From Serratia symbiotica (GTDB lineage: Bacteria; Pseudomonadota; Gammaproteobacteria; Enterobacterales; Enterobacteriaceae): a stretch of DNA of 64,000 bases. The position numbers were made by a program, and so were the translations under genes. Positions within the stretch are counted from its first letter, which is position 1, and each line of letters opens with the position of its first letter. Under the pieces are notes generated by a model. That model did no database searches. It saw nothing but the letters and a program-made list of their open reading frames with translations, and had not been told where the DNA came from. Shown piece after piece: positions 18,838 through 29,805 of the stretch. The stretch covers positions 2,480,001-2,544,000 of the forward strand of contig NZ_CP050855.1 in assembly GCF_000821185.2 (NCBI RefSeq), in the 5' to 3' direction.

Positions 18838-19971
18838 TCAGTCGTGCCTCAGCATGCCGATATACAGCCGCAGCGAGTCGGTTAACTGATTGATTTTTAG
18901 TCCGGTAATCGCTTCGATCCGCTGTAGCCGGTAGCGCAGGGTATTGACGTGGATATGCAGCTGCGCGGCGGTCTGCGTTTGATCACAATTTTGCGAAAAA
19001 TAGTGCCGCAGGGTGCCGCGCAGCACTCCTTTTTCATCCTGCTCGCCCAATACCTGCCAGGGGCGGCCCAGCTCCTGCGCGCGCCAGTCTTCGCCCAGAT
19101 CGCACAACAGCGCCGGTAGCGGGTAGTCATGATACAACAGCGTGGCGTGACGCAGCTTCAGCCGCTGCACCAGCGCCTGGGTGGCGCGCGCTGTCAGGTT
19201 TGAACGACAGGCCCCCTGCTCGCCAGCAAAAAAACCGCCGACGATCAGGCGTACCCGGAAACGTTGCTTCAGCCGGTTTTGCAGCGCCTGAGCCTGCTGT
19301 CGCTCCAGCTTCGGACTCCATGCCCCCTGCGCCATGCAGGCCGGGCGCAGCAGGATCATCTCGTTGAATCCGGTGATGGCGATCAGTGCCTCGCGCTGGG
19401 CCGCCTCCAGCTCGGTCAGCAGTTCACGTAACAGCTGCGGCTGCGACTCCTGCAGTTCGACAATCCAGACGATGCGCGGCTGCTGGAGATCCAGCCCCAG
19501 GTAGGCCGCCATCGCCTCCAGCGACGTCGTGTTCACCTGCGGCTGCAGCAGCTGGTTCGCCAACTCTTCCCGATAGCGTTTTTCCCACTGGTTCTGATCC
19601 AGCAGCGCCATCTGTTCCACCATCAGCTCCGCCGCCATCTTCACCAGTTCAGCATAGGCGCGCACCTCGGTCGGTTCGCCAGATATGCCGATCACCCCCA
19701 CCCGCTGGTTGCGAAAGCTGAACGGCAGATTGATGCCGGGGCGCACGCCTTTTAGGTGCTCGGCGGTGACGTTGTCGATTTCCACCACCCGGTTTTCCGT
19801 CAGCGCCAGCACCGCCCCTTCGTGGCGCTGAAACAGGCGCGACGGGTTGCCGGAGGCGATGATCACACCGTTGCTATCCATCACGTTGACGGAGTGGCTG
19901 ATGATGCTCATCGCCCGCTGCACAATCTGGCGCGCGGTGGCCTCCGCCAGAAAATTGGTTTGTCCGAACAT
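18838..19971 (-). CDS. cdaR: CdaR-family sugar diacid regulator
   Basis: Transcriptional activator of the CdaR/PucR type that in E. coli responds to glycerate, galactarate and glucarate. The 377-residue product has the N-terminal sugar-diacid-binding domain (residues 5-135, with NVMDSNGVIIASG). The C-terminal PucR-type helix-turn-helix reads QLHIHVNTLRYRLQRIEAI, ending near TDSLRLYIGM. The start at 19971 follows GGGAGCTGGGT; a 27-codon extension is rejected. It lies upstream of, and in the same direction as, the permease and kinase genes, so it most likely controls them. Confidence 0.88.
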   Translation of the reverse strand: MFGQTNFLAEATARQIVQRAMSIISHSVNVMDSNGVIIASGNPSRLFQRHEGAVLALTENRVVEIDNVTAEHLKGVRPGINLPFSFRNQRVGVIGISGEPTEVRAYAELVKMAAELMVEQMALLDQNQWEKRYREELANQLLQPQVNTTSLEAMAAYLGLDLQQPRIVWIVELQESQPQLLRELLTELEAAQREALIAITGFNEMILLRPACMAQGAWSPKLERQQAQALQNRLKQRFRVRLIVGGFFAGEQGACRSNLTARATQALVQRLKLRHATLLYHDYPLPALLCDLGEDWRAQELGRPWQVLGEQDEKGVLRGTLRHYFSQNCDQTQTAAQLHIHVNTLRYRLQRIEAITGLKINQLTDSLRLYIGMLRHD

Positions 19972-20085
19972 ACCCAGCTCCCTGCTACTGATGAAAATGC
20001 AGGCAGTTATACGCCATTTGCGGCGAGATATTAAAGGGCGCGGACGCCACAAGCTACGGCGATCACAATTCGGTGGAAGAATGGC

Positions 20086-20114
20086 AAAAAAAACGCCAGA
20101 CCTGAGGTCTGGCG
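20086..20114 (-). terminator. strong terminator of adk
   Basis: A perfect 9-bp stem CGCCAGACC / GGTCTGGCG with a 3-base loop, followed on the minus strand by eight T residues. It lies 21 bp past the adk stop. Confidence 0.9.
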
Positions 20115-20135
20115 CTATGCAAGCAATGAAATCGA

Positions 20136-20954
<819 letters not shown>

Positions 20955-21039
20955 TCAAGGGGGAGTGGCTCAAGGTTACGCAAAGGAAATCAATTGTAAA
21001 TCATAAGGAAAAATTCAGGGAAAAGAGGGGAAATGCAGA

Positions 21040-21082
21040 AAAAAATCGGCAATGCGCCCCAAACGTGTCAGTCAGGGGCGCA
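21040..21082 (-). terminator. terminator downstream of htpG
   Basis: TGCGCCCC / GGGGCGCA 8-bp stem (21053-21060 with 21075-21082) and a 14-base loop. On the minus strand a T-rich run follows. It is 12 bp past the htpG stop. Confidence 0.7.
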
Positions 21083-21093
21083 TAGATTCTGTA

Positions 21094-22965
21094 TTATACA
21101 GAGAGCAATTTATTCATTCGGCGGATGAACTGGTTTGGGTCTTCCAACGTACCACGTTCCGCCAACAGCGCTTGATCCAGCAACAGATCGATCCATTCAG
21201 CGAATTGTTCGTTATCAGCCACATCGGAGGCATGTTTAACCAGGGTATGCTCAGGATTCAGCTCAAAAATGTATTTTACTTCCGGCGCTTGCTGACCCGC
21301 AGCGGCGAACAGCTTAGCCATTTGAGTACTCATCTCGTCGGCACCGGTAATGACCACTGCTGGGGTGTCGGTCAGGCGATGCGTCAGGCGCACGTCCTTC
21401 ACACGTTCACCCAGCAACGTCTTCACACGCTCGATAAACGGTTCCAATTGCTGCTCGGCGGCCTTTTGCTCTTCAGTTTCGTCCGCCAGTTTGTCCAGCG
21501 CCTCATCAGCTTTGCTCACTGACTGGAACGGCTTGCCGTCAAACTCTGTCAGATAACTCATCATCCATTCATCGATGCGGTCGGACAATAGCAACACTTC
21601 GATGCCTTTCTTGCGGAACAGCTCCAAATGTGGGCTACTCTTGGCGGCGGCATAGCTATCGGCAGTGATGTAGTAAATTTTCTCCTGCCCTTCAACCATA
21701 CGGCTAACGTATTCTTCCAACGATACGGTTTGCGCCGAGCTATCGCTGTGGGTCGATGCGAAACGCAGCAGCTTGGCGATCGCTTCTTGGTTGCCGTTGT
21801 CTTCCGCTGGGCCTTCCTTCAGTACCAGGCCGAACTGTTGCCAGAATTTCTGATAGCTTTCAGTATCGTCCTTCGCCAGCTTCTCCAGCATCTGTAGTAC
21901 ACGCTTGGTCAGGGCGCCACGCAGGCTCTGGGTGACGCGGCTATCTTGCAGAATTTCACGCGAGACATTTAGCGGCAGATCATTGGAATCTATCAAGCCG
22001 CGCACGAAGCGCAGGTAGTTCGGCATAAACTGTTCAGCATCGTCCATGATAAACACACGCTGGACGTACAGCTTCAGGCCATGTTTATGATCGCGATTCC
22101 ACATGTCCCACGGTGCCTGAGCCGGGATATACAGCAGGCTGGTATACTCCTGCTTGCCTTCCACCCGGTTAAGACTCCAGATCAACGGATCAGTGAAGTC
22201 ATGGGCGATATGCTTGTAAAACTCTTTGTACTCTTCGTCGGTGATATCAGCCTTGTTACGCGTCCACAGAGCCTGCGCCTTGTTGATCTTTTCCCAAGTA
22301 ATGGTACCGTCTTCTTCGTTTTTGCTCTCAATTTCCACCGGCAGCGCGATGTGATCGGAGTATTTGCCGATCACCGAACGCAAACGCCAGGCGTCGAGAT
22401 ACTCATCTTCACCTTCACGCAGATGCAGAGTGACCTCAGTGCCGTGGGTCTCTTTGCTAATGTCAGCGATAGTGTAGTCGCCCTCACCTGTGGACTCCCA
22501 GAACACGCCTTCATCGGCAGGGGCACCTGCGGCACGGGTACGCACTGTCACTTTGTCTGCCACAATGAACGCGGAATAGAAACCGACACCAAACTGACCG
22601 ATCAGTTGGCTGTCTTTAGCCTGGTCGGAACCGATAGACTCAAGGAAAGCCTTAGTGCCTGATTTGGCAATGGTGCCAAGGTTCTCAATCACTTCTTCAC
22701 GGCTCATGCCAATGCCGTTATCAGAGAGGGTCAGTGTACGCTGCTCTTTATCAAAGGACAGGCGCACACGCAGTTCACCATCACCTTCATACAGCTCAGG
22801 CGCGGACAATGCACGGAAACGCAGTTTGTCAGCAGCATCCGAGGCGTTGGAGATCAACTCGCGCAAAAAAATCTCTTTGTTGGAGTACAGCGAATGAATC
22901 ATCAAATGAAGCAGTTGCTTTACTTCAGACTGGAACCCACGGGTTTCTTGACCTTTCATATTCAT
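21094..22965 (-). CDS. htpG: HSP90-family chaperone HtpG
   Basis: ATP-dependent bacterial Hsp90 that remodels client proteins together with DnaK. The 623-residue product is family length. The GHKL ATPase motifs appear in order: [15 protein letters not shown] near residue 37, DNGIGM near 84, and [11 protein letters not shown] near 124. The start at 22965 ([17 protein letters not shown]) could equally be two codons later. A sigma-32 promoter about 51-79 bp upstream implies heat-shock control. Monocistronic, with a terminator after it. Confidence 0.97.
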   Translation of the reverse strand: MNMKGQETRGFQSEVKQLLHLMIHSLYSNKEIFLRELISNASDAADKLRFRALSAPELYEGDGELRVRLSFDKEQRTLTLSDNGIGMSREEVIENLGTIAKSGTKAFLESIGSDQAKDSQLIGQFGVGFYSAFIVADKVTVRTRAAGAPADEGVFWESTGEGDYTIADISKETHGTEVTLHLREGEDEYLDAWRLRSVIGKYSDHIALPVEIESKNEEDGTITWEKINKAQALWTRNKADITDEEYKEFYKHIAHDFTDPLIWSLNRVEGKQEYTSLLYIPAQAPWDMWNRDHKHGLKLYVQRVFIMDDAEQFMPNYLRFVRGLIDSNDLPLNVSREILQDSRVTQSLRGALTKRVLQMLEKLAKDDTESYQKFWQQFGLVLKEGPAEDNGNQEAIAKLLRFASTHSDSSAQTVSLEEYVSRMVEGQEKIYYITADSYAAAKSSPHLELFRKKGIEVLLLSDRIDEWMMSYLTEFDGKPFQSVSKADEALDKLADETEEQKAAEQQLEPFIERVKTLLGERVKDVRLTHRLTDTPAVVITGADEMSTQMAKLFAAAGQQAPEVKYIFELNPEHTLVKHASDVADNEQFAEWIDLLLDQALLAERGTLEDPNQFIRRMNKLLSV

Positions 22966-23015
22966 TGATTACCTCAAAAGACAATGGTTACCAAAATCAC
23001 ACAATAATGCGTATC

Positions 23016-23044
23016 AGGTGGGGATCAGGGCGATGTTTTTCAAG
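23016..23044 (-). promoter_or_regulatory. sigma-32 (heat-shock) promoter of htpG
   Basis: On the minus strand CTTGAAA (23044-23038) is followed after 14 bp by CCCCACCT (23023-23016). This is a close match to the sigma-32 consensus CTTGAAA-N(11-16)-CCCCAT. It lies directly upstream of htpG, a known heat-shock gene. Confidence 0.85.
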
Positions 23045-23073
23045 CGACTGGCGTGAAATTTTTGCACAATAGT

Positions 23074-23097
23074 TGACGGAGCCGAATGGCTCCGTCA
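23074..23097 (-). terminator. terminator of the dnaX-ybaB-recR operon
   Basis: A perfect 10-bp stem TGACGGAGCC / GGCTCCGTCA with a GAAT loop overlaps the recR stop codon. Downstream T content on the minus strand is modest, so termination may be partial. Confidence 0.65.
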
Positions 23098-23702
23098 GGG
23101 GAACCTGATGGCATGACGACCGGCCAGAGAATGCGACAGCGTGGTGCCATCGACCATCTCTAATTCGCCACCTACCGGCACGCCGTGAGCGATGCGGCTG
23201 GCGAGCACGCCATATTGGCCGCACATCTCGGCGATGTAGTTGGCGGTGGCCTCCCCTTCCACCGTTGGGTTGGTGGCAAGGATGATTTCAGTAATGCGTT
23301 CCTTCTCCAGCCGTTGCCCCAACCGATCAAGGCCAATGTCACCAGGGCCGATACCATCCAGCGGTGACAAGCGCCCCATCAACACAAAGTAGCGCCCGGC
23401 GAACTGTCCAGTCTGTTCAATGGCGTGAATATCAGCCGGAGTCTCCACCACGCAAATCTGGCCATTTTGCTGACGGCGTGGATTGGCGCAAATGGTGCAA
23501 ATATCTTGCTCGGTGAAAGTGCGGCAGTCGGCACAGTGGCCGATTTCCGACATGGCACGCGTCAGTGCCTGCGCCAGACGCATGCCGCCGCTACGATCGC
23601 GTTGTAGCAGTTGGAACGCCATGCGCTGCGCTGATTTTGGGCCCACGCCCGGCAGGCAGCGCAGCGCCTCCATCAATAATTCAAGCAGCGGGCTGGTTTG
23701 CA

Positions 23703-23703
<1 letters not shown>
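23095..23703 (-). CDS. recR: recombination mediator RecR
   Basis: Works with RecF and RecO to load RecA on gapped DNA. The 202-residue product has an N-terminal helix-hairpin-helix ([17 protein letters not shown]), a four-cysteine zinc finger ([18 protein letters not shown]), and a Toprim domain ([13 protein letters not shown]). Its ATG overlaps the ybaB stop (TGATG), so the genes are translationally coupled. Full length and intact. Confidence 0.96.
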
Positions 23704-24044
<341 letters not shown>

Positions 24045-24079
24045 TCACTTAGGCTGCACACAGTACGCAGCGCTTACGT

Positions 24080-26008
24080 TTAAATAGGGCGAATACTGTC
24101 TTCATCCAGTTCCGCGTCAAAGAAGCGGCGCAGCGTCTGGATATGGGTATCCGCAACGATGGACTGGCGCGCCTGCGCCAGTTTTTCTTCATAAATGGCT
24201 TGCCGCCATTCCAGCGGAGTCCGTTCCGCCGAATTATCATCTACCACCACGCTCAGTTCGACCGGGCGGCCATATAGCTCGCTGAGCGCGTCAGCCAGTG
24301 TCTTCTGCGCCGAGGACGAATTCAGGTGACATTGCGCAGACCGCAGGTGGAGACAAATGTTGTCCGCTTCCTGTTGCTGCTTAAAGGCATTCAACGCCAA
24401 CTGCTGCACCAACTTTGGCAGCTTCAGCTTGGCAATTTCCGCCGCCCAGGCATCACGCTCAAGCGACTCCACCACCAGCTTGGCCGACAGTTCCGGGGTT
24501 TTCTCATGCTCCAGCGCCGTGCGTAGCGCCTTGGGCGTCGTCAGCACCGCCGGCGCTACCTCCGGCTCGCTTGAAGCGCGCCAGCGGTAGGCTTCTGGCT
24601 TGACTGGTTTTTCCGGCACGATTTTTTCTGCCTGACGCTGCTGGCTGCGCTCAGTCACAGAAGCCAATCGCTCCAGCGCCGAGCTTGCCGGCCGCGCTCT
24701 TCCTAACGCCGCCGGTTCACGCTTTTTTGCTGTGGATGCTCCCTGCTGCCGCAGTTGACTACGCGCTTTTAACAACTGGGTGGTGGCATCCGGTAAATTC
24801 GGCTGTTGGTGATTTTGCGGTACAGCAGCTTGGCCTAATGGCGGTGGCACATCCTGAGATTGTGGCGCTTGCATTGGCTGCGTTATCTGCGCGGGCGCGC
24901 TTTGCAGCTCAGCGATTAGCGCTTTGGGATGAAACGCTAGCGCACGCAGTAGGGTCATTTCAACCCCCATGCGGCGATCTGGCGCGTAGGCCAGCTCTTT
25001 ACGCCCCACCAGCAGTGTCTGGTAATAAAGTTGCACGTCTGCCGGCGGCAAGGTGCGTGCCAGCTCACGCAACCGCTGTTCAAGGGCGGCGTACTGGTTA
25101 TCAAACATCGCAGGCAGCAATTGCACCATTGCAAGACGGTGCAACAGCGCTAGCGTCTCCACCAGCAGGCTTTCCCAGTCCACACCTCGCGCTGCGGACT
25201 GCGCAACCTGCGCCATCACCTTCTCACCGTCAGCGCTGGCCAGCGCTTCTAGGATCGCCAATGGCTGTTCGTCATCAAGCGTACCGAGCATTTGGCTGAC
25301 GGTGGCAGCAGTAACCTGCCCCTGCCCCAAAGCGATCGCCTGGTCGGTTAGGCTGAGCGCATCGCGCATACTGCCATCAGCAGCGCGCGCCAACAATTGT
25401 AACGCACGGGCATCGCTGGTGATTTGCTCCGCAATCAGCACCCTTTGTAGCTGATTGCGGATCTGTTCGACATCCAGCGCCTTGAGATGGAACTGTAAGC
25501 AGCGGGAAAGAATAGTGACCGGTAATTTCTGCGGATCGGTGGTGGCCAGCAGGAACTTGACATGCGCAGGCGGTTCTTCCAGCGTTTTCAACAAGGCGTT
25601 AAAACTGTGGCGTGAGAGCATGTGTACTTCGTCGATCAGGTAAACTTTGAAGCGGCCACGGGCTGGCGCGTACTGGACGTTATCCAGCAGATCACGGGTA
25701 TCCTCCACTTTGGTTCTGGACGCGGCGTCGATCTCGATCAGATCGACAAAACGCCCCTGCTCAATCTCACGGCAGTTAGTGCATTGACCGCACGGCGTGG
25801 CAGTGATGCCAGCTTCACAATTCAGCCCTTTAGCCAGCAGGCGCGCAATAGTGGTCTTACCCACGCCACGCGTGCCTGAGAACAAATAGGCATGATGAAT
25901 TCGCCCCAGCGAAAGGCCGTTAGCCAGTGCAGTCAGGACATGTTCTTGTCCGACAACATCTGCAAACGTTTGAGGACGCCACTTACGGGCAAGAACCTGA
26001 TAGCTCAT
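24080..26008 (-). CDS. dnaX: DNA polymerase III subunits tau and gamma
   Basis: Clamp-loader ATPase of the replicase. The 642-residue tau form matches E. coli (643). The Walker A motif GTRGVGKTTIARLLAK is near residue 45, the zinc-binding cysteines lie in CGQCTNC, and the sensor region reads LLATTDPQKLPVTILSRC. The C-terminal third carries the DnaB- and alpha-binding domains. A conserved slippery site at codons 427-429 allows a shorter gamma form of about 430 residues. It lies in the order dnaX-ybaB-recR. Intact. Confidence 0.97.
   Translation of the reverse strand: MSYQVLARKWRPQTFADVVGQEHVLTALANGLSLGRIHHAYLFSGTRGVGKTTIARLLAKGLNCEAGITATPCGQCTNCREIEQGRFVDLIEIDAASRTKVEDTRDLLDNVQYAPARGRFKVYLIDEVHMLSRHSFNALLKTLEEPPAHVKFLLATTDPQKLPVTILSRCLQFHLKALDVEQIRNQLQRVLIAEQITSDARALQLLARAADGSMRDALSLTDQAIALGQGQVTAATVSQMLGTLDDEQPLAILEALASADGEKVMAQVAQSAARGVDWESLLVETLALLHRLAMVQLLPAMFDNQYAALEQRLRELARTLPPADVQLYYQTLLVGRKELAYAPDRRMGVEMTLLRALAFHPKALIAELQSAPAQITQPMQAPQSQDVPPPLGQAAVPQNHQQPNLPDATTQLLKARSQLRQQGASTAKKREPAALGRARPASSALERLASVTERSQQRQAEKIVPEKPVKPEAYRWRASSEPEVAPAVLTTPKALRTALEHEKTPELSAKLVVESLERDAWAAEIAKLKLPKLVQQLALNAFKQQQEADNICLHLRSAQCHLNSSSAQKTLADALSELYGRPVELSVVVDDNSAERTPLEWRQAIYEEKLAQARQSIVADTHIQTLRRFFDAELDEDSIRPI
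24717..24728 (-). promoter_or_regulatory. programmed -1 frameshift site in dnaX
   Basis: On the minus strand A AAA AAG (24728-24722) is read in frame as GCA AAA AAG CGT. After a -1 slip the next codons are GCG and TGA (24719-24717), ending gamma at about 430 residues. An AGGGAG element lies about ten bases upstream and GC-rich sequence able to pair lies downstream, as in E. coli. Confidence 0.85.
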
Positions 26009-26099
26009 TAATACCGAAGAAGTCGAGGGATCTGGAGAACCATGCTAACACAGCCCCACAGCGATCCGCGAGGCTGTTGTGGTAATGGGGTAATGCAGA

Positions 26100-26651
26100 T
26101 TAGTGACCAGCGAAATTGATCAAGCTGTAGCATTCGATACCCAGTGTGTTCAAACGCACTTCACCGCCCAGATCTGGCAGGTTAATAACGAAAGCCGCAT
26201 TTTTCACTTCTCCACCCAGACGGCGAATGAGCTTGACGGTAGCGGCAACGGTTCCGCCGGTCGCTAGCAGGTCGTCAATCACCAGTACCTTGTCACCTGC
26301 GGAAATGGCATCGGTGTGGATTTCCAACTGATCAGTGCCGTACTCCAGCTCGTAGCTTTCGCTGAGGGTAGTTCGCGGCAGTTTGCCCGGCTTGCGCACC
26401 GGCACAAACCCGACACCCAATGCCAGAGCAACAGGCGCGCCGAACAGGAAACCACGCGCTTCAGTACCCACCACTTTGGTTACACCTACTGTGCGATAAT
26501 GCTCAGCCAGCAGTTCAATGCTGGCGGCATAAGCCAGGGGTTTTTCCAGCAGGCTGGTGACATCACGGAACAAAATGCCCAGCTTGGGGTAATCCGGGAT
26601 GGTTTTGATACTGTCTTTAACAAGCTGAAGCTGCTGCGCTGTCGCGGTCAT
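26100..26651 (-). CDS. apt: adenine phosphoribosyltransferase
   Basis: Salvages adenine to AMP using PRPP. The 183-residue product equals the E. coli length. The PRPP-binding signature [13 protein letters not shown] is near residue 123, and FRDVTSLLE and ARGFLFGAP are present. The start at 26651 ([13 protein letters not shown]) is chosen over a 20-codon extension. It lies upstream of dnaX in the same direction, as usual. It complements the intact purEK pathway. Confidence 0.96.
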   Translation of the reverse strand: MTATAQQLQLVKDSIKTIPDYPKLGILFRDVTSLLEKPLAYAASIELLAEHYRTVGVTKVVGTEARGFLFGAPVALALGVGFVPVRKPGKLPRTTLSESYELEYGTDQLEIHTDAISAGDKVLVIDDLLATGGTVAATVKLIRRLGGEVKNAAFVINLPDLGGEVRLNTLGIECYSLINFAGH

Positions 26652-26973
26652 AATCGTTGCCTGATTGAGACTACCTGAAAACGGGTACACAGGTTGCCAA
26701 AAGTTCCGCACTACCCTAGGTGAAATCTATCACAGGGGAAAATAGAGGGGCAGCCCAATACATGAAAACGCCCAAATTTATGCAAACTGGCGAACAAATG
26801 CAACTGTCCCCCTTTTATTATTTTTAATAACAGGCAACGTGAAAAAGGTGTGGCCAATAACAATGGCCCCTACCAGAATAACGTGCCACGCTTTACCTCT
26901 ATGCGAACAGCGCTTGTTTCACAGCGAGATCGCGGGCAAGCTTACCGCCAGCAGAACCCATCATGGAGCCTAT
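26652..26973. other. intergenic region between apt and priC; ybaN absent
   Basis: 322 bp. It must hold the divergent apt and priC promoters. In E. coli the small membrane gene ybaN lies here; no YbaN-like frame is seen. A 45-codon extension in frame with priC does not resemble PriC. Confidence 0.5.
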
Positions 26974-27510
26974 GTGAACACTCACCGTCTATTGCAGGTG
27001 TTGGAACAACAAATCGCAGCGTTGGCCAGCGAGGTGACGCCGCGTGGCGATGCCCCCATTTCCCAAGCGCGTTTTGACGCTGCGCTGTTCGCCAATCGCG
27101 GCACTCGGCTGCGCGATTATCTGGCGGAGGTGCAGAAGAACTTCACCCAGTTGCAAACCGCAGCCCGCGATAACCGCACCAATCAAGTGGCTTATTTGGC
27201 CGAGAGATTGGTGACGCAGATCGCCGCCCTGAAACGGGAATTGGCAACCCAGGGATTGCGCCGTAAAAATCAGCCGAAAGAGGCGGGAGCGGTCGATTTG
27301 TATCATAAACTGGCCGAACATCAGGACTATGAGCGTCGGCTTAGTTCAATGATTCAAGATCGAGAAAGCCTGCTGAGGCAACAGAGCACGCTGGCAGCAC
27401 AGCAAAAAATGCAGCATGAGCTGGCAGTGCTGGCAGGACGGCTAATGCGTTGCCGGCAGGTGCTAGCGCGTATTGAGCGCAGCATAGAACATAAAGAAAA
27501 GGGGTTGTGA
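26974..27510 (+). CDS. priC: primosomal replication protein PriC
   Basis: Helps reload DnaB at stalled forks. Starting at the GTG at 26974 (VNTHRLLQVLEQQIAAL), preceded by GGAG, gives 178 residues, close to the 175 of E. coli. The sequence is diverged but keeps the family layout: FDAALFANRGTRL near residue 34, the helical middle, and the conserved HQDYERRLSSMIQDRE near residue 117. There is no earlier start with a good ribosome site. Coupled in direction to rsmS. Confidence 0.85.
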   Translation: MNTHRLLQVLEQQIAALASEVTPRGDAPISQARFDAALFANRGTRLRDYLAEVQKNFTQLQTAARDNRTNQVAYLAERLVTQIAALKRELATQGLRRKNQPKEAGAVDLYHKLAEHQDYERRLSSMIQDRESLLRQQSTLAAQQKMQHELAVLAGRLMRCRQVLARIERSIEHKEKGL

Positions 27511-27611
27511 ATAGTCATTATTTCAATGAATATCCCCCCCCTTCACCATGTTCACTACACTTAGCGGTATAACATGTTATCCATTCACCCAATCAACAAA
27601 ACGCAGGTTTT

Positions 27612-27809
27612 ATGTCTCTGGAAAATGCCTCACCGACATTACAGTTGGCGGTAGATTTGATTTATCTGCTGGAATGCAATGAGATCGATCCAGCCACCGT
27701 GCTAGCGGCATTGGATATTGTCAAACAGGATTATCAAGAGAAACTGCAACATACCAACACCAATTCCCCTTATCTAGCTTATGAATTGGATGACGACAGA
27801 CTCCCATAA
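27612..27809 (+). CDS. rsmS: pleiotropic regulatory protein RsmS (YbaM, DUF2496)
   Basis: Small DUF2496 protein that in Pectobacterium affects RsmA-linked regulation. The 65-residue product keeps the family core [20 protein letters not shown] and [12 protein letters not shown], with a short acidic tail. It follows priC by about 100 bp as in E. coli. The large mscK gene that usually separates it from acrR is absent; only about 30 bp remain. Confidence 0.88.
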   Translation: MSLENASPTLQLAVDLIYLLECNEIDPATVLAALDIVKQDYQEKLQHTNTNSPYLAYELDDDRLP

Positions 27810-27839
27810 ACAGGAGGCCAGTCGGTGCGGGGCGATGGA

Positions 27840-28470
27840 GACGCCAGCTCTCCCGTTTCGAGCCGCAGGCTAGGACAAAAAATAGGAGCATGTCGAGAAA
27901 GACGTCCACTAGCACGTGCACTTTAGCCTGTAGATCGAAGCTTTCTGGCATAAACACCCCGTTTTCCATCAGTGTAAACACGCAAAATCATCGCCGCACG
28001 GCGAGTGTGCAGGCACTGGCGGTAATAAACGCAATTATCCTCCATGTGCTCATCGCCAGACAAGAAAGATTCAGCACTTTGTGTAAATCCAACAGGGACG
28101 TCATTTCGCCGACAAATTCGCATTTGTAGAATATAATCTCCATTAGTGCTCTTCGGTGACCGTCTTCAGCCATAGATGTCAAGATGAAAATCAGAGTTTG
28201 TCGGATAACACGCAGTGGAATATCTGGATACTTTGCCTGATACTCTGTCTCAAGATCGTCTATTTTCGGCCTGGTAGATCTCCAAACTTCATTAAACAGA
28301 TCTATCTTATTTTTTAAATGCCAGTAAATTGCGCCACACGTAACTCCGGCAGCAGCGGCAATATCTGTCAGTGACGTTGCAAAAACGCCACGTTCAGAGA
28401 ATTCCCTCATCGCAACGTCAAGGATCTGCTGTCAGGTTGCTTGTGCTTACTATTGGGTATTTCTTGCTAT
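27840..28470 (-). pseudogene. acrR: acrR, TetR-family repressor of acrAB, multiply broken
   Basis: AcrR normally represses acrAB. The gene is in its usual place, divergent from acrA, and its 5' end is 142 bp from acrA. The start codon is ATA (28468-28470). Conserved codons are replaced by TAG and TAA, and the conserved Arg before QQILDVA is TGA. The frame then reads recognisable AcrR ([31 protein letters not shown]) until at least two frameshifts scatter the C-terminal half over other frames (RRAAMILR, then LMENGVFMPESFDL). It cannot make a functional repressor. The 3' boundary is approximate. Confidence 0.93.
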
Positions 28471-28498
28471 GACGTTGTTATTTATGGTGATTATGTTT

Positions 28499-28522
28499 TA
28501 CATACATTTGCTAACGTATGTA
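28499..28522. promoter_or_regulatory. AcrR operator in the acrA-acrR gap
   Basis: The 24-bp dyad begins TACATAC and ends GTATGTA around a TTTGCTAAC centre, a near match to the E. coli AcrR operator between the same two genes. It overlaps the likely acrA promoter. It has outlived its repressor, which is broken. Confidence 0.85.
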
Positions 28523-28611
28523 CTATAGCGCGCACATATCATTAATATTGCAATGGGTTTTAAGGCTTGTGATCCATTGATCATTTTGAAATCGGACACT
28601 TGAGGTTTTTT

Positions 28612-29790
28612 ATGAACAAAAACAGAGGGTCAATGCCTCTGGCGGCAGTTCTGATGCTTTCAGGCAGCTTAGCGCTCACAGCATGTAATGATACGGAAAC
28701 CCAACAGCAAGGTCTCCAACACCCAGTTCCCGAAGTAGGTGTAGTGACATTAAAAGCCGCACCTCTCAATATCACTAGCGATCTTACTGGCCGCACCGCT
28801 GCGTATCGTGTCGCTGAAGTTCGCCCTCAGGTCAGCGGCATCGTCCTGAAACGCAACTTTGTTGAAGGCAGCGATATCAAAGCCGGGACGTCCTTATATC
28901 AAATCGATCCCGCCACCTATCAAGCTGCTTACGATCGCGCCAAGGGCGATCTGGCCAAGGCACAATCCAGTGCTTCTATCGCCAGCGTGACGGTAAACCG
29001 CTATAAACCATTGTTGGGTACCCGCTACATCAGCAAGCAGGAGTATGATACCACTGTATCAAACCTACAGCAGGCAGAAGCGGTAGTAGTCGCCGCGAAA
29101 GCCGCTGTAGAAACCGCGCGCATTAACTTGGCATACACCAAGGTGACCTCGCCGATCTCCGGGCGCATCGGCAAATCTGCCGTGACTGAAGGGGCGTTAG
29201 TCAGCAATGGTCAGGCGGCGGCGCTTGCTACCGTGCAGCAGTTAGATCCGATGTACGTTGACGTTACTCAGTCGAGCAACGATTTCCTTCGTCTGAAACA
29301 GGAAATGGTCAGCGGCACTTTGAAGCAGGAAAACGGTAAGGCTAAAGTGAAACTGCTACTGGAAAACGGCACTGAATACGCACAGGAAGGCACGCTGGAA
29401 TTCTCTGACGTCACCGTTGATGAAACCACAGGTTCTATCACTCTTCGTGCCCTGTTTCCTAACCCAAACCATATACTGCTGCCAGGCATGTTCGTACGCG
29501 CCCGTTTGGACGAAGGCGTGCGTAGCGATACGCTGCTAGTACCGCAGCAGGGTGTGACGCGCAATCCGCGTGGTGATGCCACAGCGCTGGTGGTCGGTAT
29601 GGACGATAAAGTCGAACTGCGTATGCTGAAAGCGGATAAAGCGATTGGCGACAAGTGGCTGGTTACCGATGGCCTGAAAGCCGGTGATCGCGTGATCGTC
29701 AGTGGCCTGATGAAAGTGCGCCCTGGCGCGCAGGTAAAAGTGCAGGAAGAAGTTGACACCCAGCCACAATCTGAAGCGCAGAAGTCATAA
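28612..29790 (+). CDS. acrA: multidrug efflux periplasmic adaptor AcrA
   Basis: Membrane-fusion lipoprotein linking AcrB to the outer-membrane channel TolC. The 392-residue product has a lipoprotein signal with lipobox LTAC and lipidated Cys25. It then has the barrel-sandwich/lipoyl halves (RPQVSGIVLKRNFVEG; SPISGRIGKSAVTEGALV) flanking a helical hairpin, and C-terminal beta-barrel domains. The ATG at 28612 is chosen (E. coli pattern); a start four codons earlier lacks support. acrB begins 15 bp downstream. Intact. Confidence 0.96.
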   Translation: MNKNRGSMPLAAVLMLSGSLALTACNDTETQQQGLQHPVPEVGVVTLKAAPLNITSDLTGRTAAYRVAEVRPQVSGIVLKRNFVEGSDIKAGTSLYQIDPATYQAAYDRAKGDLAKAQSSASIASVTVNRYKPLLGTRYISKQEYDTTVSNLQQAEAVVVAAKAAVETARINLAYTKVTSPISGRIGKSAVTEGALVSNGQAAALATVQQLDPMYVDVTQSSNDFLRLKQEMVSGTLKQENGKAKVKLLLENGTEYAQEGTLEFSDVTVDETTGSITLRALFPNPNHILLPGMFVRARLDEGVRSDTLLVPQQGVTRNPRGDATALVVGMDDKVELRMLKADKAIGDKWLVTDGLKAGDRVIVSGLMKVRPGAQVKVQEEVDTQPQSEAQKS

Positions 29791-29805
29791 AAAAGGATCG
29801 GATAC

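Noticed and set aside
27988..28410. A 140-codon frame that could be called a short TetR regulator
   Set aside because: It is an internal piece of the broken acrR: it lacks the N-terminal helix and ends in a frameshifted tail.
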